Shown: piece by piece, positions 25,098-34,297 of the stretch
Numbering within the stretch: the first letter of the stretch is position 1
Layout of the letters: the number at the start of each line of letters is the position of its first letter
NCBI GenBank assembly: GCA_013393415.1
Contig: JABXHI010000047.1
Coordinates: 1 to 39,529 of the forward strand
Direction of reading: 5' to 3'
DNA: 39,529 bases
From: Micrococcaceae bacterium
GTDB lineage: Bacteria > Actinomycetota > Actinomycetes > Actinomycetales > Micrococcaceae
Translations under genes and position numbers: made by a program
The notes under the pieces: generated by a model
Seen by the model: only the letters and a program-made list of their open reading frames with translations
What the model was told of the DNA's origin: nothing
Databases searched by the model: none

Positions 25098-26317
25098 CTG
25101 CTTCATCTGTGCACAAAAGCGAGGTCTTGATCGTCGGCGGCGGCCCAACAGGGCTCGTGTTAGCCTGCCTGCTGGCGTTCCGCGGGGTCGACGTGGCCGT
25201 GCTGGAACGCCGCATTCATCCAAGAGAATACTCACGGGCCATTGGGCTGCATCCACCTGCGCTGGCGGTGCTGCATGAAATCGGTGTCGAAGCAACCGCA
25301 CTGGCTGAAGGCGTCCGTGTCCACGCCGGGAGCGCATACAGTGGAGGCCGTCGATTGGGTACGCTCACCTTCGAACAGGCCTGGCCGTCTCGTCCTTTCG
25401 TACTCACCTTGCCGCAGAATCGCACCGAACAACTCCTCTCTCATCGACTCGCCCAACTCGCTCCCGGAACTGTGCACTCGGGGTGGGAAGTCACCGATAT
25501 TGTGGACGGCACCGAATCCGTCCAGGTCACCGCCCGGGCCGCTGATGTCCAGAGCCACTGGCACACAGATATCGTAATCGGCGCTGATGGCCCACACAGT
25601 CTAGTGCGCCGAAGATCGGGCATCACAACCCGTGCGCGGATGCTCAAAGACACGTACCTGATGGGCGATTTCTCCGACTATTCAGCTGTTGCTTCGGCTG
25701 CTCACCAGAACGAGGCAACCGCTGCGATCTTCCTCGAATCCAGCGGCGTCGTGGAGTCCTTTCCTCTGCCCGGCCAGATGCGTCGCTGGGTGGCCCACAC
25801 CGGCACCGAGCTGATGACCGAGTCGCCGCAGGCACTTACCGGGCTCATTGCTGACCGTACCGGCGCCACAGTCGACCCCACAACCTCGACGATGATCAGT
25901 GCCTTCCACATTCGGCGCCGCTTAGCACTGCGGATGGCAATCGGACGTCGGGTCATCATTGGGGACGCAGCCCATGAAGTCAGCCCGATCGGTGGGCAGG
26001 GCATGACCCTGGGCTGGCTCGACGCATGGGAGGTAGCACCGTTATTGACCCAGGTGTTAGTCGACAAGCGTTCCACACCACTGCAACAGCATCCAGGTTT
26101 TCGGGCATTTGAGACGAAGCGCATCGCTGCTGCCCGCGCGACCGCTTTGCAAGCAGAACTCAATATGGCTCTGGGACGCCCGATGCCCCAAGCCGCAACT
26201 GTTCTGCGGGATGCTGCCCTGAAGACGGTGCTAGCCACCAGCATGCGTGACCGACTGGCCAAGGCTTTTACTATGCGTAAGCCGTTGGGCGGGATGGAGA
26301 CTCAGGTTCCTGACTGA
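25094..26317 (+). CDS. FAD-dependent aromatic monooxygenase (PHBH/UbiH fold) of the PKS operon
   Basis: This 407-residue flavoprotein has the three group A hydroxylase motifs: GGGPTG (15-20), GADGPHSLVRR (163-173) and GDAAHEVSPIGGQGMTLG (290-307). It uses NAD(P)H and oxygen to hydroxylate an aromatic ring. Next to a type III PKS and a methyltransferase it most likely converts an alkylresorcinol or methylated phenol to a hydroquinone, as SrsC does in srsABC operons. It has no membrane segment. The start overlaps the methyltransferase stop by 4 nt. The C-terminus is basic (DRLAKAFTMRKPLGG). It ends the operon, followed by 170 bp containing two small hairpins and then the terminator shared with pstB. 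Confidence 0.9.
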   Translation: MTASSVHKSEVLIVGGGPTGLVLACLLAFRGVDVAVLERRIHPREYSRAIGLHPPALAVLHEIGVEATALAEGVRVHAGSAYSGGRRLGTLTFEQAWPSRPFVLTLPQNRTEQLLSHRLAQLAPGTVHSGWEVTDIVDGTESVQVTARAADVQSHWHTDIVIGADGPHSLVRRRSGITTRARMLKDTYLMGDFSDYSAVASAAHQNEATAAIFLESSGVVESFPLPGQMRRWVAHTGTELMTESPQALTGLIADRTGATVDPTTSTMISAFHIRRRLALRMAIGRRVIIGDAAHEVSPIGGQGMTLGWLDAWEVAPLLTQVLVDKRSTPLQQHPGFRAFETKRIAAARATALQAELNMALGRPMPQAATVLRDAALKTVLATSMRDRLAKAFTMRKPLGGMETQVPD

Positions 26318-26425
26318 CTCGACATGACTTCGCAGAAGGAGTCGTTTCCTTGCGGAGTACCGGAAGGTAAAGATAGAGTGACATGTAGATGTCGGGCTGC
26401 GGTACCCCCGGGCTCCAAATTATCA

Positions 26426-26458
26426 GCCGCTTCGAGCGGCCACACGCCGTGAGGCGTG
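26426..26458 (+). other. Two tandem GC-rich hairpins after the PKS operon
   Basis: GCCGCT-TCG-AGCGGC (26426-26440) is followed two bases later by CACGCC-GTGA-GGCGTG (26443-26458). Neither has a T-run, so they are not simple terminators. They lie between the monooxygenase stop (26317) and the shared terminator (26484). They could stabilise the 3' end of the PKS mRNA. Confidence 0.4.
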
Positions 26459-26483
26459 CCCGGCCCGGCATCGTTGACTCTAC

Positions 26484-26519
26484 AAAAGCCCTGAGCAGCT
26501 CAAACTGGCCAGGGTTTTT
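26484..26519. terminator. Bidirectional terminator between the PKS operon and pstB
   Basis: AAAAGCCCTG pairs with CAGGGTTTTT (10 bp with one G-T) across a 16-nt loop, with a T-run on the plus strand and an A/T-run on the minus strand. It lies between converging genes. Confidence 0.8.
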
Positions 26520-26534
26520 GCATGTTCAGGCTCG

Positions 26535-27314
26535 TTAACCGAAGCGTCCCGAAATGTAGTCTTCGGTCTGCTGGTTGGCCGGGTTGTTGAAGATGGTGGT
26601 CGTGTCATCATATTCAATGAGCTTGCCTGGCTCGCCGATGGCCTGCAGGTTGAAGAAGGCGGTTCGGTCCGCCACACGTGCAGCCTGCTGCATATTGTGG
26701 GTCACGATGACGACCGTGTATTGCTCTTTGAGCTCATTGATGAGGTCTTCAATCGCCAACGTGGAAATGGGGTCCAGCGCGGAAGCGGGCTCGTCCATGA
26801 GGATCACGTCTGGTTCGATGGCGATCGTGCGTGCAATGCACAGACGCTGCTGCTGTCCACCGGAGAGCCCACCACCTGGACGGTCGAGACGGTCTTTGAC
26901 CTCGCCCCAGAGGTTGGCACCGGTCAGTGAACGCTCGAGGACGTTTTCCGATTCAGATTTGCTCAGGCGGATGCCGTTGAGCTGGTAGCCAGCGAGCACA
27001 TTTTCACGGATGGACATGGTGGGGAATGGGTTTGGGCGCTGGAACACCATGCCCACTGTTGAGCGCACGCGAACCGGATCAACACCGGGGGCGTTGATAT
27101 CTTCGTCGTCCAATAGGATCTTCCCGCGAGCACTGGCACCGGGTGTGACTTCGTGCATGCGGTTCAGCGTACGTAAAAACGTGGTCTTGCCACAGCCTGA
27201 GGGACCGATGAATGCGGTCACCGAACGTGGTTCAATCTCAATGTTGATATCGCTGACGGCCTTAAAATCGCCGTAGTAACAATCGAGATCGATGGTCTGA
27301 ATGCGTTTAGCCAT
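26535..27314 (-). CDS. pstB: Phosphate ABC transporter ATP-binding protein PstB
   Basis: This 259-residue ATPase has Walker [10 protein letters not shown] (about 36-44), the signature LSGGQQQR, Walker [14 protein letters not shown] and the switch histidine in VTHNMQQA. The sequence [16 protein letters not shown] near the start and the C-terminal DYISGRFG are typical of PstB. It drives high-affinity phosphate import with PstC, PstA and PstS in the cytoplasmic membrane. It is the last gene of pstSCAB and lies 36 bp after pstA. No phoU gene follows; the nearest PhoU-like gene is the DUF47 at 19557. Confidence 0.97.
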   Translation of the reverse strand: MAKRIQTIDLDCYYGDFKAVSDINIEIEPRSVTAFIGPSGCGKTTFLRTLNRMHEVTPGASARGKILLDDEDINAPGVDPVRVRSTVGMVFQRPNPFPTMSIRENVLAGYQLNGIRLSKSESENVLERSLTGANLWGEVKDRLDRPGGGLSGGQQQRLCIARTIAIEPDVILMDEPASALDPISTLAIEDLINELKEQYTVVIVTHNMQQAARVADRTAFFNLQAIGEPGKLIEYDDTTTIFNNPANQQTEDYISGRFG

Positions 27315-27350
27315 GGAGTTCTTTTCCTTAGTGGTTTCGAATACCGACGT

Positions 27351-28580
27351 TTACTTGCCAGTTTTTGGAGCGAAGTATTTGGCGATTGCACGGGCACCCA
27401 AGTTTAGGCCCATCACGATGACGATCAACACCAGCGCGCTCGCCCAGGCACGTGCTGTGGATGGATCGCCTGCGGCCGGTGCAGTCGGGTTGACCAACTG
27501 GCGATAGATGAAGACCGGTAACGCGGTCATCCACTCCGAGAACGGATTCCAGTTCGTTGATGCCGCATAGCCTGCGGTCACCAGGATGGGTGCGGTTTCA
27601 CCGGTCACACGAGCAATGGCCAGGGTGACACCCGAGGCAATCCCGGACATCGCGGTTGGCAACACAACTTTTGTAATCGTGCGCCATTTGCGCACGCCCA
27701 GCGCGTAGGAGGCCTCACGCAGTTCATCGGGCACAACTTGCAGCATTTCTTCGGTCGAGCGGACGACCACCGGGATCATGAGCACGCTCAATGCGATGGC
27801 AGCGGCGAGACCGGTCTTGACGGACTGCAACGCCTGCGGCGAGCTACCCAGCGTGAGCTCAGCAACCAGGGTGAGCCCAGCGAAGGCGAAGAGACCGGCG
27901 ACAATCGATGGGATACCGGTCATCACGTCAACGAAGAAACGAATTGCTTTGGAGAATACGTTTTTGTTGGCGTATTCGGTGAGGTAGACGGATGCGAAAA
28001 GGCCCACTGGGATCGAGATAATGCTGGCCAGCACGGTGATCATCAGTGTACCGACCAGGCCGTGGAGGATACCGCCTTGCAGCGGGGCTCCTTCTTCTTG
28101 GGTCGCAATATCGTCGGAACCGACAACACCCTGCATGTCCGAAGTAAGCAGTCCCGGATTCGAGATCAGGGTTGGCAACCCCTGTGCGATGACCGACCAG
28201 ATGACGGAAATCAGTGGGATGAGTGCTACGAAGAACGCTCCCCAAATGAGGTGTTTCCAGAACTCGTCGACAGCCTTGAGTCGTTCTTCCAAAATGTATG
28301 TGATGACATACATGCTGATGATGAACAGTACCGCGGCGATGAGCACGAAACCAATGACATTGAAGGTTTCGAAGAACAACAGCGAGATGATCAGCGAAAG
28401 AATGGCAGAGCCTGCGGCCGTGGCCAGCCAAGTCCAGCGCGGTTTCCGGTTGGCGGTCAGCGAATCCAACCGAGAGTTTTTATGATGTGGCGTCATATAT
28501 TCTGACTTCTTGCGACCATTCGAGTCTTTGCTTGGACCCGTCGATTGCGTCTTTGAAGGCGAGTTAGTTGGAGAACTCAT
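27351..28580 (-). CDS. pstA: Phosphate ABC transporter permease PstA
   Basis: This 409-residue permease has six main membrane segments in the BPD_transp_1 fold. The EAA-type loop (EEMLQVVPDELREASYALG, about residue 295) contacts PstB. It is longer than usual (about 300): the first 50 residues are Ser/Lys-rich and hydrophilic, then two extra hydrophobic segments and a linker (EERLKAVDEFWKHLIWG) precede the core, as in several actinobacterial PstA. The start ATG 28580 overlaps the pstC stop by one base (TGATG). Together with PstC it forms the phosphate channel. Confidence 0.95.
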   Translation of the reverse strand: MSSPTNSPSKTQSTGPSKDSNGRKKSEYMTPHHKNSRLDSLTANRKPRWTWLATAAGSAILSLIISLLFFETFNVIGFVLIAAVLFIISMYVITYILEERLKAVDEFWKHLIWGAFFVALIPLISVIWSVIAQGLPTLISNPGLLTSDMQGVVGSDDIATQEEGAPLQGGILHGLVGTLMITVLASIISIPVGLFASVYLTEYANKNVFSKAIRFFVDVMTGIPSIVAGLFAFAGLTLVAELTLGSSPQALQSVKTGLAAAIALSVLMIPVVVRSTEEMLQVVPDELREASYALGVRKWRTITKVVLPTAMSGIASGVTLAIARVTGETAPILVTAGYAASTNWNPFSEWMTALPVFIYRQLVNPTAPAAGDPSTARAWASALVLIVIVMGLNLGARAIAKYFAPKTGK

Positions 28581-29539
28581 CAGAGTCCCTCGGCTTTCTT
28601 CGCGTGGCTGCTAACGATTGCCCTAGCAACGACGTTGACGACCAGGGTGATAATGAACAGCATCAGGCCGGCAGCGATCAGTTCAGCTTGGCGTTGCCCG
28701 AAGGCTTCGGGGAAGTTCAGTGCAATTTCAGAAGGAATCGTGGCGTTGGCACCTGACGTGACCAACGACCAGGAGAATCCACCAGGTGAAAGCACCATGG
28801 TCACGGCCATCGTTTCGCCGAGCGCGCGTCCCAAAGCCAACATAATGGACGAAATAACGCCTGCGCGGGCAAATGGGAAGACGGTCATTTTGATCATTTC
28901 CCAGCGGGTCCCGCCGAGCGCGAGTGCGGCTTCTTCATGCAGGTGTGGAACCTGGAGGAAAATTTCACGACACAGGGCGGTGACAATCGGCAGGACCATC
29001 ACCGCCAGGACTACGCCCGAGGTCAGGATCGTACGCCCGGTTGTAGTGACGGCTGGGTCACCGGCAAAGAGCGGAATGAAACCGAGGTTCTCGTGTAGCC
29101 ATTGGTAGATCGGCACCATGGCCGGTGCGAGTACAAGCATGCCCCACGCGCCATACACGACCGATGGGATCGCGGCCAACAGGTCAATGAGGTACCCGAT
29201 GGAGTTTGAGAATCGGCGTGGCGCATAGTGGCTGATGAACAGCGAGATGCCAATTGCGATCGGTGTGGCAAGCAGGAGCGCGATGACCGAGACGAGCACG
29301 GTGCCCGCCATCAGCGGCCAGACATACTCCCAAAAGTCGATTGCTTCGTCTGCACCAGGCCCGAACGTCTCCGGCATGATTGCCGGAAGGGACCTGATGA
29401 GCAAAAACGCTGCCACGAAGGCCAGCACGACCAAAATGATCGCGCCACCAGCTAGTGCAAGACCGTGAAAGGCCTTATCCCCCACCGCTCCGGTGGTACT
29501 ACGCGCTTGGGGTTTGGTGCGCGGGGATGTGGTTGACAC
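28580..29539 (-). CDS. pstC: Phosphate ABC transporter permease PstC
   Basis: This 319-residue permease has about six membrane segments and the EAA loop (FLQVPHLHEEAALALGGTRWEMI, around 205). The stretch LLATPIAIGISLFISHYAP is typical of PstC. It pairs with PstA in the phosphate importer. The GTG start at 29539 has an AGGAG site 6 nt upstream. It lies 103 bp after pstS, with an intercistronic hairpin that may limit read-through so the binding protein is made in excess. Confidence 0.95.
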   Translation of the reverse strand: MSTTSPRTKPQARSTTGAVGDKAFHGLALAGGAIILVVLAFVAAFLLIRSLPAIMPETFGPGADEAIDFWEYVWPLMAGTVLVSVIALLLATPIAIGISLFISHYAPRRFSNSIGYLIDLLAAIPSVVYGAWGMLVLAPAMVPIYQWLHENLGFIPLFAGDPAVTTTGRTILTSGVVLAVMVLPIVTALCREIFLQVPHLHEEAALALGGTRWEMIKMTVFPFARAGVISSIMLALGRALGETMAVTMVLSPGGFSWSLVTSGANATIPSEIALNFPEAFGQRQAELIAAGLMLFIITLVVNVVARAIVSSHAKKAEGL

Positions 29540-29586
29540 GTTGTACTCCTGTAACGTTCGTGTACAAAAATGTGCTTCTCACGCCA

Positions 29587-29617
29587 ATACCACCGCGTGT
29601 TTGCCATGCGGTGGTAT
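29587..29617 (-). promoter_or_regulatory. Intercistronic hairpin between pstS and pstC
   Basis: ATACCACCGC pairs perfectly with GCGGTGGTAT across an 11-nt loop, 26 bp after the pstS stop, without a clear T-run on the minus strand. Such hairpins stabilise the upstream mRNA or partly terminate, which would favour pstS over pstCAB. Confidence 0.65.
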
Positions 29618-29642
29618 CAGCTGTGAAAGCTAACTGCTTGCT

Positions 29643-30743
29643 TTAGCCGGCAACAGAGATCTCATCGAGACGTGTGGTTGCTTCTTCACGAATCGTATCT
29701 GAAATTGGAGCGTTACCTGCTGATTCTTCAGCTGCTGACTGACCATCTTCCGAGATCACGTAGTTACCGAAAGCCTTGACCTGGTCTACCAGTGCTTCGT
29801 CTTCGTACTGATCACAGAAGATGTGGTACGAGATCATGACGATTGGGTAGGCACCTGCTTCTTCGCTGTTGCGATCCAGGATGCGAGCACCTTCGGCTTC
29901 TGGGTCTTCTTCAGCGGTTTCAACAGCTGCTGCTGCTGCGTCAGCTGAGTACTCTACATATTCTTCGCCAACGCCAACTGCAACGGTAGACAGGCCACCG
30001 ACCTGGGAAGCGTCTGCGTAAGTGATAGCACCGTCGGTGTCGGAGGTCAGGGAGACAACACCGGAGGTCTGCTGAGCGGATTCACCGGTCAGCTCTTCTG
30101 GGAATTCTTCTGCAGCTTCCCAGCTCCATACGTCGCCTGCTGCACCGGAGAGGTAATCGGTGAAGTTCTCGGTGGTACCGGACTCATCGGAGCGGTGTAC
30201 AACGGTGATGTCGGTTGCGGGCAGATCAGCATCTGGGTTCTGCTCTGCAATCTCTTCGTCATCCCACGAGGTGATTTCGCCGGCGAATACCGAGGCGATG
30301 GTCTCTGCGTTCATGTTCAGAGTGTCGACGCCTTCAAGGTTGAAAGCAACGGCGATCGGCGAGATGTAAGAAGGCACGTGGAAGGAGCTGCCACCGCCAC
30401 AAGCCTGCTCTTGCTCATCTGGGCTCATCGCAGCGTCTGAACCTGCGAAGGTGTACTGACCGGCGATGAAACCTTCACGGCCTGCACCGGAACCAACTGG
30501 GTCATAGTTGACGGTAAGGTCTGGGTGAACTTCAGTAACGCCTGAAGTCCAAGCAGTCATGGCGGCTTCCTGCGATGAAGCGCCACCACCGATGAGGTTG
30601 CCGGAGGCGGAAACTTCTTCGCCACCACCATTACCGTTTGATTCTGCGGATCCTTCTCCACCGTTGTCAGATCCACAAGCGGCTAGGGCGATTGCTGCGA
30701 CAGATGCGATTGCAGCGGAGCGGTAAAAACGAGAAAACTTCAC
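29643..30743 (-). CDS. pstS: Phosphate-binding lipoprotein PstS
   Basis: This 366-residue protein has a lipoprotein signal peptide (MKFSRFYRSA..., hydrophobic core, LAAC with C23 as the lipid-bearing residue) and a Gly/Ser/Asn-rich linker. The mature part is a PstS-type phosphate-binding fold: GGGASSQEAAMTAW, then GSGAGREGFIAGQYTFAGSDAAM and HRSDESGTTENFTDYL, which supply the phosphate ligands. It is anchored outside the membrane and delivers phosphate to PstCA. Its mature region is acidic. It heads the pstSCAB operon, about 115 bp after a candidate PHO box. Confidence 0.97.
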   Translation of the reverse strand: MKFSRFYRSAAIASVAAIALAACGSDNGGEGSAESNGNGGGEEVSASGNLIGGGASSQEAAMTAWTSGVTEVHPDLTVNYDPVGSGAGREGFIAGQYTFAGSDAAMSPDEQEQACGGGSSFHVPSYISPIAVAFNLEGVDTLNMNAETIASVFAGEITSWDDEEIAEQNPDADLPATDITVVHRSDESGTTENFTDYLSGAAGDVWSWEAAEEFPEELTGESAQQTSGVVSLTSDTDGAITYADASQVGGLSTVAVGVGEEYVEYSADAAAAAVETAEEDPEAEGARILDRNSEEAGAYPIVMISYHIFCDQYEDEALVDQVKAFGNYVISEDGQSAAEESAGNAPISDTIREEATTRLDEISVAG

Positions 30744-30857
30744 TGTGTTTTCCTCTTTCGAGTTCGTTGTGAGTCAGTCATGTTGGGCCTGGAAAATTTG
30801 CTTGGTGGCCCGAACTACTCACCGAAGCTACGCACGCCAGGTAACTTAGCGGCTCCG

Positions 30858-30879
30858 AACAGATGAACTGCAGGTAAAC
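30858..30879 (-). promoter_or_regulatory. Candidate PHO box upstream of pstS
   Basis: On the minus strand two contiguous 11-bp units, GTTTACCTGCA and GTTCATCTGTT, match the GTTCAYYYRC-type direct repeats bound by PhoP in actinobacteria. A third degenerate unit with GTTACCTGG follows about 12 bp on. The site is 115 bp upstream of pstS and also lies in the divergent promoter region of the gene at 30924. Confidence 0.58.
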
Positions 30880-30923
30880 GTTTTTCTACGCACAGATTTT
30901 TCACCCATTTTGACCCACCTCGT

Positions 30924-32108
30924 ATGATGAGAGACATGGCTGAGCGCATGCATACCACCCCACTTCCGGTCCAGCCGGAACCCAGCGGCTGGGAGAAGGT
31001 CAAGCGGTTCGTATCATCGAGGGTGCGCTCCGGGGGTTCGCGCGCGAAAGATGCCCTTGTTCCTGGGGCAACAGCGGCAATCGCTGCGGTCGCCGCCTAT
31101 GCTTTTGCGTCCATAATTATTGGGCATAGCGAGCCCTATTTCGCGGCCACTTCAGCCTTAATTGCGCTGGGTTTTGGACGCGACCCGCACATCCGAAAAG
31201 CGCTCGAAGTAGCCATTGGTGTGACGTTAGGCATACTGGTTGGTGATTCTCTACAATCCCTTCTCGGACAAGGGTACTGGCAGGGCGTCATCGTCGTGTT
31301 TGTAACCATTATGTTGGCCAGATTTATCGATTCCGGGGTCATCTTCACCACCCAGATGTCTATCCAGGCCGTCATGGTCGTCTTACTCCCTATCCCGCCT
31401 GAAGGCCCCCTGAGTCGTTCATTAGATGCGGTCATCGGTGGGATTATTGCCATTGCCATCACCATGATCACCCCGGTCTCTGGACGCCGCGAAACGGTGA
31501 CTGGCATGCGCGAACTCTTCCGTTCCACCACCGATGTACTGCGCGAACTGTCAACCGCACTACGCACCCATGAATCGCGCAACGGCTGGACCGCGCTCAT
31601 TGAAGCACGTGGCCTACAAACCGAAATTGATACGGTTCGCACCGCCATCTCTGATGTGCACAAAGCTGCCACCTACTCCCCAACCCGTCGCTCCGCCAGG
31701 CAGGATCTGGACGAAATTTCACGCACCTTCGAAAAGACGGACCTGGCCATTCGTTCGCTGCGCATCATTGCCCGCCGGGTCATCACGGTGATCGATGAAC
31801 TCGATGCGAAATCGACTACCTCCGACGATGTTGCCAAGCTAGCCGACTGGTTTTCTGAAGCCGCAGACGCCGTCGCAGTCCTCGGCCGGTCGGTGGCAGA
31901 ACCCGCCGCTCCGGGTCGTCACCGATCCCTTTCAATTGCGCGGGATGCCCTGGGGGCGGTCACCACCAAGCTCACGCCGACCCAGCTGGGCGCCGGAACG
32001 CTCCACGGTGAGGCCCTGGTGATGATGTGTCGGCCGATGATGGTCGATTTCCTCGAAGCCACCGGTTCTGACCATTCCGAGGCCAGCAGCTATCTGCCCA
32101 GGCTGTAA
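30924..32108 (+). CDS. FUSC-family membrane protein (aromatic acid exporter-like)
   Basis: This 394-residue protein has an N-terminal block of about six membrane segments (about 45-175) and a long helical cytoplasmic C-terminal region (about 180-390). The Gly-rich first helices (AAIAAVAAYAFASIIIG and YFAATSALIALGFG) and the short charged loop RDPHIRKALEVAIG resemble FUSC/ArAE proteins such as AaeB. These are proposed to export aromatic acids or other organic anions. An ATG at 30936 (MAERMHTT) is an alternative start; neither ATG has a strong site. It is divergent from pstS. No MFP or TolC partner is present nearby. The substrate is unknown. Confidence 0.75.
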   Translation: MMRDMAERMHTTPLPVQPEPSGWEKVKRFVSSRVRSGGSRAKDALVPGATAAIAAVAAYAFASIIIGHSEPYFAATSALIALGFGRDPHIRKALEVAIGVTLGILVGDSLQSLLGQGYWQGVIVVFVTIMLARFIDSGVIFTTQMSIQAVMVVLLPIPPEGPLSRSLDAVIGGIIAIAITMITPVSGRRETVTGMRELFRSTTDVLRELSTALRTHESRNGWTALIEARGLQTEIDTVRTAISDVHKAATYSPTRRSARQDLDEISRTFEKTDLAIRSLRIIARRVITVIDELDAKSTTSDDVAKLADWFSEAADAVAVLGRSVAEPAAPGRHRSLSIARDALGAVTTKLTPTQLGAGTLHGEALVMMCRPMMVDFLEATGSDHSEASSYLPRL

Positions 32109-32146
32109 TCTTTATCGTGTCCGCGGGTGCGGCTAAGCTTAGCGGC

Positions 32147-33649
32147 ATGGCCAAAACCAAGAGCAACACGAAGCTTGCCTATAAATGCAGTGAATGCGGC
32201 TGGATGACCGCAAAGTGGACTGGGCGCTGCGGCGAATGCCAAGCCTGGGGCACTATTGAAGAAGCCGGTATCAGCCCGACGACGGCTCGCACCGCACCGG
32301 CGACCGTCACGGTTGATCAGCTGGCCCAGCCCATCACCGAAATTGACGCCACCCACGCCGAAAGTTTCCCCACGGGTGTCTCAGAATTCGACCGCGTGCT
32401 GGGCTCTGGTCTCGTGCCCGGTGCAGTCATCCTGCTGGCCGGTGAGCCAGGCATCGGCAAATCCACGATGGCGTTGGACATCGCCGGCCAGGTGGCGACC
32501 ACACGACGCGACGACCAGCGGTTACGTAAAACCTTGTACCTGACCGGTGAAGAATCCGCCGCCCAGGTGCGGCTGCGTGCCGAACGCATTGGCGCGATGC
32601 GGGAAAACCTGTTGTTGTCCGCCGAGACAGACCTATCCCAGGTTCTAGGCCAGATCGAACACATCAAACCCGACTTCCTCGTGGTCGACTCGGTACAAAC
32701 CATCCAGTCTGCCTCGATCGACGGTACCCCTGGCGGGCGGATGCAGATTCAAGAAGTCACCGCCTCCATCATCCGGTTGGCGAAACGTCACAATATCGCC
32801 ACCATCCTGGTGGGTCACGTGACGAAAGAAGGCAGCATTGCCGGGCCACGCACGATGGAACACCTGGTCGATGTGGTCTGCCAGTTCCACGGTGACCGAC
32901 ACTCACAATTGCGCTTCATCCGGTCGGCCAAGAACCGCTACGGTTCAACCGATGAGGTTGGCTGCTTTTCGATGAAAGACTCCGGCATCGAATCCATCGA
33001 TGACCCATCTGGACTATTCATCAACACCTTCGCGACCCCGGCATCGGGCACCGCCATCACCGTTGCCCTAGACGGGCACCGACCACTCATGACAGAAATC
33101 CAGGCCCTCGTGTCGCAAGGCACCGGCGGCTCCCCACGCCGCGTCGTGACAGGCTTGGTCCAATCACGGCTCAATACCGTCATCGCCATCCTGTCACGGC
33201 ACTTGCATAACGACTTCACCAACCAAGATATTTACGCATCCACGGTTGGCGGTATCAGCGTGTACGAGCCCGCGGCGGATCTCGCGGTCGCCGCTGCCAT
33301 CATGTCATCACGCAATGAACTGCCACTACCACGCAGCACAGTGCTGATCGGTGAGCTCTCCCTGGCCGGCGAGCTTCGCCCTGCAGCCGGAATGGAACGA
33401 CGTCTCAAAGAAGCCCACCGCCTGGGCTTTGCCAAAGCCATCGTTCCCGAAGACGACGACATGACCGTGCCCAAGGGCATGCAGGTGCTACAGACCAGCT
33501 CGTTGACCGAAGCGATGACCTCACTGTTCAGCCCGGCAAACAGGCCCCCACCGCGGCAACCCCACGGAGGGCGCACCGTCGAAGAAGCGCGCCAAGAACT
33601 ACGGGATTCACTGCGGTATTTTCCCGGCATGGAACCCGACGACAAATAA
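32147..33649 (+). CDS. radA: DNA repair protein RadA
   Basis: This protein of about 500 residues has an N-terminal C4 zinc finger (YKCSECG...GRCGECQAW), a RecA-like ATPase core with Walker A GEPGIGKST, the RadA-specific KNRYGS motif, and a C-terminal Lon-protease-like domain (VGGISVYEPAADLAVAAAI). RadA promotes branch migration and processing of recombination intermediates. The ATG at 32147 was chosen because it starts directly before the zinc finger (MAKTKSNTKLAYKC); an in-frame GTG at 32117 adds ten residues without a site. It converges with the gene at 33653, only 3 bp apart. Confidence 0.96.
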   Translation: MAKTKSNTKLAYKCSECGWMTAKWTGRCGECQAWGTIEEAGISPTTARTAPATVTVDQLAQPITEIDATHAESFPTGVSEFDRVLGSGLVPGAVILLAGEPGIGKSTMALDIAGQVATTRRDDQRLRKTLYLTGEESAAQVRLRAERIGAMRENLLLSAETDLSQVLGQIEHIKPDFLVVDSVQTIQSASIDGTPGGRMQIQEVTASIIRLAKRHNIATILVGHVTKEGSIAGPRTMEHLVDVVCQFHGDRHSQLRFIRSAKNRYGSTDEVGCFSMKDSGIESIDDPSGLFINTFATPASGTAITVALDGHRPLMTEIQALVSQGTGGSPRRVVTGLVQSRLNTVIAILSRHLHNDFTNQDIYASTVGGISVYEPAADLAVAAAIMSSRNELPLPRSTVLIGELSLAGELRPAAGMERRLKEAHRLGFAKAIVPEDDDMTVPKGMQVLQTSSLTEAMTSLFSPANRPPPRQPHGGRTVEEARQELRDSLRYFPGMEPDDK

Positions 33650-33652
33650 CCG

Positions 33653-34297
33653 CTATTGCAGCTCGAAGGTCACCGGTTCAGCGATCTCTTCGCCAAGCCC
33701 CACAACCAGCTGATACTCACCAGCCGAGATATCTTCGACCACCGTCTCGCAGGACTCATCGGTTCCCACGCGTTCCCACTGAAACTCCACGGCTTCGGAC
33801 TGACCAGGTTCCATTTCCACCACCTGCGACTGCGGATCCACCTGGCAGGCGCGCGTCGAAAACACGAACTCTCCCTCAGCGTCCTCAACCACAAAACTCT
33901 GCTGGTCAGAACCTAACGACGCATCACACAGCTCGTCGCCTTCATGCGCAATCGTCATCGAAAACGTCGGGAACTCATCGGCGCCATATGTCTCCTGATC
34001 GGTCGCACCCGTCACGGCAAGCACGTCCGGGTCACACGCATTCGCGTTGGCGGCAGTATCATCATCGGGCGACTCGGACTCGCTGGGGGCGGGTGACGCG
34101 CTTTCGCTCACCGTTGGCTCAGGTTGCGGCTGGTCCTGCTGCTCATCGGGCAAAAATAGGCTCACCAACGCCCAGATGCCCCAACCAATGAGGCCCAAAA
34201 TAATCAACAGAATAATGACCGCGACGATACGACGGCGCCGCAAAATATGCGGCGGAATACGTTTCGGACGAGGGGGAAGATTCGCGTTGTCGGCCAT
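33653..34297 (-). CDS. Membrane-anchored secreted protein of unknown function
   Basis: This protein of about 214 residues has a basic start (RPKRIPPHILRRRR), a single membrane segment (about 24-48), a Ser/Pro/Glu-rich acidic linker, and a compact outer domain. The outer domain has four Cys residues (in NACDPD, ELCDAS, TRACQV and ESCETV), likely two disulfides. Domain features such as the late VEFQWERVG and the C-terminal GEYQLVVGLGEE suggest an immunoglobulin-like beta-sandwich. The ATG at 34297 is used; an in-frame TTG two codons earlier is possible. It is divergent from mutY with about 55 bp between the starts, and convergent with radA. No function can be given. Confidence 0.72.
   Translation of the reverse strand: MADNANLPPRPKRIPPHILRRRRIVAVIILLIILGLIGWGIWALVSLFLPDEQQDQPQPEPTVSESASPAPSESESPDDDTAANANACDPDVLAVTGATDQETYGADEFPTFSMTIAHEGDELCDASLGSDQQSFVVEDAEGEFVFSTRACQVDPQSQVVEMEPGQSEAVEFQWERVGTDESCETVVEDISAGEYQLVVGLGEEIAEPVTFELQ

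Noticed and set aside
26535..27314. A separate amino-acid ABC transporter ATPase
   Set aside because: The pstSCAB order, DYISGRFG end and the neighbouring PstS lipoprotein identify it as PstB.
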